Of a stretch of 64,000 bases of DNA, positions 59,997 through 64,000 are shown in pieces (within the stretch, counting starts at the first letter, position 1; every line of letters begins with the position of its first letter). Source of the stretch: Paenibacillus riograndensis SBR5 (GTDB taxonomy: Bacteria > Bacillota > Bacilli > Paenibacillales > Paenibacillaceae); NCBI RefSeq assembly GCF_000981585.1, contig NZ_LN831776.1:263001-327000 (forward strand). Direction: 5' to 3'. The translations under genes and the position numbers were made by a program. Under the pieces are notes generated by a model. It worked only from the letters and a program-made list of their open reading frames with translations. It searched no databases and was not told the origin of the DNA.

Positions 59997-62186
59997 CTAA
60001 TCCAACTCCATATAATACAAATTCGCAGTACTATCCTTTGTAATGGTATGCGCACCCGCCGCAAGGGAGACCGTGGCAATGCCATTCGTTATGGGATAAC
60101 TTGTTCCATCTACCTTGATTTTGGTTCCTTCTGAGTTGAACACAAGGGTTAAGATTGAAGCATTTGCGGCGGTGAATTGAATGCTGGTTGTACTTTCGAT
60201 TTTCAAGCATTGGGTTAGGGTGAGACCGTTATATACCACAGTTCCCTTGGTCGTTGAGAGGTTGCCTTTAATATTGAAGAAGCTGCTTGCCGTCCCGGCT
60301 GTGGTGAAGTTATGGACAGTTGCACCCGCTGTCGGCACTGGAGTCGGTGTCGCTGTCGGCGCCGGAGTTGCCGTTGGTGCAGGGGTCACTGTCGGAACTG
60401 GCGTTGCCGTTGAAGTCGTTGTTGGTACAGGAGTCGCCGTTGGCACCGGGGTTGCTGTTGGAGTTGGAGTTGCTATTGGGGTCGGTGTCGGTCCCGTTGG
60501 ACTTAAGTTTCCGCCTACCGATACAAGCTGAGTGGTGTAGCTTCGGATTGCGGACATCAGTGCGGAATTCAGCGCATACGATGCGTCATCCACGGAATCA
60601 TTAAATGCCCAAGTGAAGTCTCCGCCATTCATACGTCCGGCTTCTGCTGTAACAATCTGTTCAACAGTGCTTACGCTATCGATGTCAGATGCACTAACCC
60701 CCGTATCGGCGCTCGTATCGAAGTTGTTATATGCTGTTCCGCCCACTAAAGCTTTGTATGAGCTTGGAACGGATTCATTTCTCGATGAAGCTAAGTATGC
60801 ATCAAAAGAGGTCGTATTAGCCGGAGCTGTTCCGGCATTGGAGTTGGCGTAAATAAGACTTGCAGCATCAACAACAGTATTGTTGTAGGCTTTAATCATA
60901 CCTCCGTTTTCGCCTGAGAACGTCCCCTCCCCTAGAGCATCGGTACCTTGTAAGGCAATCATCATTGGATATTTTGCATGTCTAAAGACATTGGACTCCA
61001 CAAAAGCTGAAGCTCCTGTGGTAACCCCGACACCATATTTCGAAACTCCATCATAAAAGTTATTATATACATGAACCGAGGCTACCCGAATACGTGGATG
61101 ACGGGAGTCCGAATGATCGAACCAGTTATGGTGGAAGGTGACAAAAAACTCTGCCGGCTCGCTCAAACCGACCAGAGAAGCTTTTCCGGAATCCCAGTAG
61201 TGGTTATACGAGATTGTAATGTACGTTGATCCTTTTTTAAGGTCGGTGGAACCATCACCTTTGGCTTGGTCCGCATCGCTTCCTGCAGATCCATAGAAAA
61301 TATCATTATTATGCACCCATACATTAACATTGCCTGTATCCATCGAAATGCCATCATCAGGGAATAACATCACACCCAGGTTCCTTACTTCCACATTACC
61401 AACATATCTAAGCAGCATTCCCCAACCATAGGCGTAAGCATCGTTCCCGATTCCTTCAATCGTCATATTCATTTGCGAGTAATTATTTTTACCTTTGACT
61501 TCAAGATACCCGCTGCTGTTAAGCTGTCCACTCAGGTCAGCAGCTGTAACTTTTCCAATAATCCGGATGGCGAGAGGAGTTGTATCATAGCCTTTTTGTC
61601 TTAGTGTCAAAATCCCGCCCAGGCCCACGCCTGTTTGCACAGCACCTGAGCTGTTGATTTTTACAGGAAGCGTAACGGTCTGTGCATTCTGTGAGGTGAT
61701 ATACAGCACTTGCGCACCATTCTTCAAGGTTCCGTTCTCATTATAAGCGCCTGAACCTGTGCCATATGGTGAGCTTGCGGAAAAAGCGAATCCAGCCCGG
61801 TCATATGACGTTACGGATAGCGGACCTGAAACAGCACTTGCCGACCCGCCCCCTGACAGCACAGCTTCTACTTTCATTACATAACTTCCGGCTGCAAGCC
61901 CTACAGCATCAGCTCTCCAATAAGAGGGATATCTGCGGATTAATTCATTGTTAAGCTGTTGATACTGGGAGTCCGATGCACTTGCAGGTTTCACATATAC
62001 ACTATACCCCTGCACATTACTTACAGGTGACCATTCCACATATGCGGTTTCATTCCAGCCTCCACTGCCAGTTATCGAAAGACCCGCAGCGTACACCGTT
62101 GTATTTGCCCAACCCCCTGCTATTAAAGATAGTGCAAGCGAAAACAATAAAACAATACCGGTTATCTTGGCCGCTCTGTTTTTCAT
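59997..62186 (-). CDS. Secreted pectate lyase, polysaccharide lyase family 1
   Basis: 729 aa. ATG 62186 (AGGAGG 7 bases before; earlier in-frame ATGs lack a site). Signal peptide with IVLLFSLALSLIAGGWA, cleaved near VYA. An FnIII-like domain (about 35-125) precedes the PL1 beta-helix (about 140-460): FPDDGISMDTGNVNVWVHNN with Ca-binding Asp, KKGSTYITISYNHYWDSGKA and the catalytic Arg in SDSRHPRIR. A Thr/Pro-rich linker of repeated PTPTATPVP units joins it to a C-terminal beta-sandwich of about 105 residues, probably carbohydrate-binding. It cleaves polygalacturonate outside the cell. No operon partners nearby. Confidence 0.93.
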   Translation of the reverse strand: MKNRAAKITGIVLLFSLALSLIAGGWANTTVYAAGLSITGSGGWNETAYVEWSPVSNVQGYSVYVKPASASDSQYQQLNNELIRRYPSYWRADAVGLAAGSYVMKVEAVLSGGGSASAVSGPLSVTSYDRAGFAFSASSPYGTGSGAYNENGTLKNGAQVLYITSQNAQTVTLPVKINSSGAVQTGVGLGGILTLRQKGYDTTPLAIRIIGKVTAADLSGQLNSSGYLEVKGKNNYSQMNMTIEGIGNDAYAYGWGMLLRYVGNVEVRNLGVMLFPDDGISMDTGNVNVWVHNNDIFYGSAGSDADQAKGDGSTDLKKGSTYITISYNHYWDSGKASLVGLSEPAEFFVTFHHNWFDHSDSRHPRIRVASVHVYNNFYDGVSKYGVGVTTGASAFVESNVFRHAKYPMMIALQGTDALGEGTFSGENGGMIKAYNNTVVDAASLIYANSNAGTAPANTTSFDAYLASSRNESVPSSYKALVGGTAYNNFDTSADTGVSASDIDSVSTVEQIVTAEAGRMNGGDFTWAFNDSVDDASYALNSALMSAIRSYTTQLVSVGGNLSPTGPTPTPIATPTPTATPVPTATPVPTTTSTATPVPTVTPAPTATPAPTATPTPVPTAGATVHNFTTAGTASSFFNIKGNLSTTKGTVVYNGLTLTQCLKIESTTSIQFTAANASILTLVFNSEGTKIKVDGTSYPITNGIATVSLAAGAHTITKDSTANLYYMELD
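60330..60500 (-). repeat. Thr/Pro linker-coding minisatellite
   Basis: Degenerate 9-12 base units encode (P)TPTATPVP-like repeats of the pectate lyase linker. Such tracts vary in length by slippage, so linker length may differ among strains. Confidence 0.75.
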
Positions 62187-62326
62187 CTTATTCCCTCCTG
62201 ATTCGAGTTTGCTTCCGTTTCCAAACACCCTCAGCATAGCAACCACATAAGCAGTTCCGATACAATCATTTACTCATATCCGGCTGCATCCTGCGGTATT
62301 CTGGGTTAATGATTATATGGCACACA

Positions 62327-62352
62327 AAAAAGCGGCCATAACAGGCCGCTTT
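62327..62352 (-). terminator. Terminator of Tet(L)-like gene
   Basis: AAAAGCGGCC ATAACA GGCCGCTTTT, with TTTTTTGTG beyond on the minus strand. Confidence 0.92.
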
Positions 62353-62385
62353 TCCGATACTAGATATGGATACAAATTCACTAAT

Positions 62386-63771
62386 CTACCGCTTAGACTT
62401 CAGCACAGATGAATCCTGATTTCGACCGTAGGCTAATGAGAATATGATTCCACCAAGGATCACAGCCGTAATAAAGACCAGCATCAAGTTGCTGTATAGA
62501 AATGCGGCAGTGTCCGTTACAGTCGGGATGAGCGGGAATTTCAGCCAAGACATCGTCAACAAACCTCCTGCATAGCTAACCCCGATCCCTTCAGCTAAGA
62601 AGCAGGCAAAGTTCAGGAAACTCATACCGGAGCCTGATTCATCGGAACTCAGTGCTTCCGCAACACTAGTGGACACGACAGTTTTTATAAACGAAAGCCC
62701 GCCAAATGTCAGCACCATTGTTGTAGAAATAAGCCATGGCGTCCGGTCGACAAACAATGAAATGCTCAGGAAACTTACGACAAGCATGAACAATCCTACT
62801 AGCATCGTGAAAAAACATCCCCGCTTATCGACCAATATGCCACTAACGAATCCGAACAATAACACGCTGATGGTCCCGGGAAAGAGAACGGCGCTTCCAA
62901 TAAGGCTGGTCGGCATAAGGTACACATCTTTCATCATGTAAGGAACCGTTGAAATATAACCAGCCACCGTTCCTAACAATACGCCTCCCGTAAGCACCCC
63001 AGCCAAAAACTTTTTCCGTCTTAACAAGGAGGGTTCGATAAAGGGCTGCTTCGCACGCCGAATACGCTGCAGGAATCCGAAGAAACACAGCACGCTTATA
63101 GCCAGATACCCCCACTGGTACATGGATGTGAATAACATGAACATTACAATTCCGACGGATAGCAGACTAGCGCCTAGAACATCAAACTTCCCTTTTTTCG
63201 AAGGTTCATCTGGCAGCACATGAAGAAAAAACGGAAGTGTGAGCAGTGTCATCATCGGTAGTATAAATAAGTAAGACCAATGGATATAGTCAGCAATGAC
63301 CCCTCCAACTGCAGGTCCGATTCCTTCACTAAAAGCTACCATTGATCCAATCATCCCAAACGCTTTTCCTTTATTATTCGGCTCGATATAGCGGGCTACA
63401 AAGACCATGATCAGCGCCGGAACTGCCGATGCTCCTGCTCCTTGAATAAAGCGTGCAATGAGCACGACAAGAAACCATTTATGAAATACTATACCGATCA
63501 AAGATCCCGTAAAGTATGTTAACAGGCCGGATAACAGCAGTTTTTTGGTACCGTACAAATCCGAGATTTTCCCATACAAAGCCGATCCTACAGCAAATGA
63601 GATCATAAAGCTTGTATTTACCCAATTCGCCGCCGAAGGTCTAATGTCAAATTGTCTGGCGATATCCGGCAAAGAAACATTAAATACCGTCTCGTTGAAC
63701 ACGCTGAAAAAAGCAAGGATGCTGAGCCAAACCATCGATTTCGAAACACTGCCTGAATTTGATTTTGTCAC
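62386..63771 (-). CDS. Tet(L)/Tet(K)-like 14-helix MFS efflux transporter
   Basis: 461 aa. Strong likeness to Tet(L): FFSVFNETVFNVSLPDIARQ, NWVNTSFMISFAVGSALYGK, SDLYGTKKLLLSG, ARFIQGAGASAVPALIMVF, GKAFGMIGSMVAFSEGIGPA and HWSYLFILPMMTLLTLPF. The family exchanges tetracycline-metal complex for protons and also moves monovalent cations. GTG 63771 is the start, preceded by GAGGGGGACC; the ribosome-binding site lies in a G5/C5 palindrome. A leader ORF with a stronger site lies 64 bases upstream (63835-63870), as in inducible tet(L). Whether it gives tetracycline resistance or another export cannot be read. Confidence 0.88.
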   Translation of the reverse strand: MTKSNSGSVSKSMVWLSILAFFSVFNETVFNVSLPDIARQFDIRPSAANWVNTSFMISFAVGSALYGKISDLYGTKKLLLSGLLTYFTGSLIGIVFHKWFLVVLIARFIQGAGASAVPALIMVFVARYIEPNNKGKAFGMIGSMVAFSEGIGPAVGGVIADYIHWSYLFILPMMTLLTLPFFLHVLPDEPSKKGKFDVLGASLLSVGIVMFMLFTSMYQWGYLAISVLCFFGFLQRIRRAKQPFIEPSLLRRKKFLAGVLTGGVLLGTVAGYISTVPYMMKDVYLMPTSLIGSAVLFPGTISVLLFGFVSGILVDKRGCFFTMLVGLFMLVVSFLSISLFVDRTPWLISTTMVLTFGGLSFIKTVVSTSVAEALSSDESGSGMSFLNFACFLAEGIGVSYAGGLLTMSWLKFPLIPTVTDTAAFLYSNLMLVFITAVILGGIIFSLAYGRNQDSSVLKSKR

Positions 63772-63834
63772 CTGGGGGTCCCCCTCTAAATCAAGGGAAA
63801 TCGCGCAGTTTACAGGGCCAATGATGCGGTTCCC

Positions 63835-63870
63835 CTAACTCTTGTGCCCTCTTTTGCTTATATACCTCAT
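63835..63870 (-). CDS. Leader peptide MRYISKRGHKS upstream of Tet(L)-like gene
   Basis: 11-codon ORF, ATG 63870, with AAGGGAGG 7 bases before it, much better than the site of the pump gene. It ends 63 bases before the pump start. The sequence following has TGTAAACTGCGCGATTTCCC and a G5/C5 palindrome over the pump's ribosome-binding site. The layout matches the translational-attenuation leaders of tet(L)/tet(K), where ribosomes held on the leader change the fold and free the pump start. Confidence 0.55.
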   Translation of the reverse strand: MRYISKRGHKS

Positions 63871-64000
63871 GGTGATGCCTCCCTTTCATAATTTTCTGCA
63901 TTGTAGCATGTATACTCATTTTCAGATAGATAAAAAACAATTAGAACATTACATCACAATGTCATATCTCCAAGTTCAGCCTCTCCCTTAGCATCGATAT
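63871..64000. other. Upstream region of the Tet(L)-like operon
   Basis: AT-rich sequence before the leader ORF on the minus strand, holding TATACA/TACAAT-like boxes. No gene is visible to the window edge. Confidence 0.4.

Noticed and set aside
60330..60500. Tandem-repeat tract considered as CRISPR or structural repeat
   Set aside because: Units are short, degenerate and in frame with the Thr/Pro linker of the pectate lyase; no spacers.

Overview
The window looks like a chromosomal segment of a Paenibacillus-type spore-forming Firmicute. Supporting signs are strong GGAGG ribosome-binding sites with GTG/TTG starts, LplABC/YesMN-type sugar transport loci, sporulation genes (YhbH, SpoVR, a YaaH/SleL-like LysM-GH18 protein), an SLH-anchored surface protein and a tmRNA-like piece of Gram-positive type. 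No phage structural genes, CRISPR array or replication origin were seen.

Layout. 1-8.7 kb: sugar ABC importer (two permeases, lipoprotein), YesM/YesN two-component pair and a GH3 hydrolase. 8.7-12.3 kb: decayed accessory zone with an IS1182-like transposase scrap, an adenosine-deaminase-like gene, a YgbA-like gene and an ABC ATPase gene cut off by an IS605-type element carrying an intact TnpB. 12.3-26.6 kb: yhbH-spoVR, MaoC, a divergent AraC/Gfo-Idh pair, a PadR-controlled MFS pump, MATE pump, tRNA-Leu(CAG), an XRE/BtrH-like fusion, an AraC-GyrI regulator, an Sm-like small protein and a spore LysM-GH18 protein. 26.6-37.9 kb: guanylate-kinase-like protein, permuted-order GH3 beta-glucosidase, a radical-SAM/DUF4130 DNA-repair pair, an Rpn nuclease, phosphoketolase and a GntR regulator. 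38-49 kb: second sugar import locus (lipoprotein, YesM/YesN, two permeases), then a double-kinase hybrid sensor convergent with a SARP-type response regulator. 49-53.4 kb: giant SLH protein with a C-type-lectin-like domain. 53.4-57 kb: disrupted ECF sigma with intact anti-sigma, a degenerate tmRNA 3' fragment and an AT-rich pair (sigma-70-like protein plus unknown). 57-64 kb: SDR with MerR regulator and a textbook 19-bp-spacer promoter, DUF6809 gene, a second Rpn locus, a secreted pectate lyase and a Tet(L)-like pump with a leader peptide.

The gene set suits a plant- or soil-associated polysaccharide degrader: pectate lyase and GH3 enzymes release sugars, two CUT1-type importers take them up under YesMN control, and phosphoketolase channels pentose phosphates. 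The most interesting signals are (i) both Rpn nuclease genes carry an identically spaced internal Shine-Dalgarno and start codon, and each is followed by a shortened C-terminal copy with the same start context; (ii) the TnpB element with an inferable omega-RNA guide next to a truncated ABC gene; (iii) the tmRNA relic abutting a foreign-looking sigma-like operon; (iv) a nested 108-bp palindrome; and (v) a repeated ATAGAAC motif ahead of three transcription units of the second sugar locus. All functional calls are from reading the sequence and family knowledge; no database search was run.
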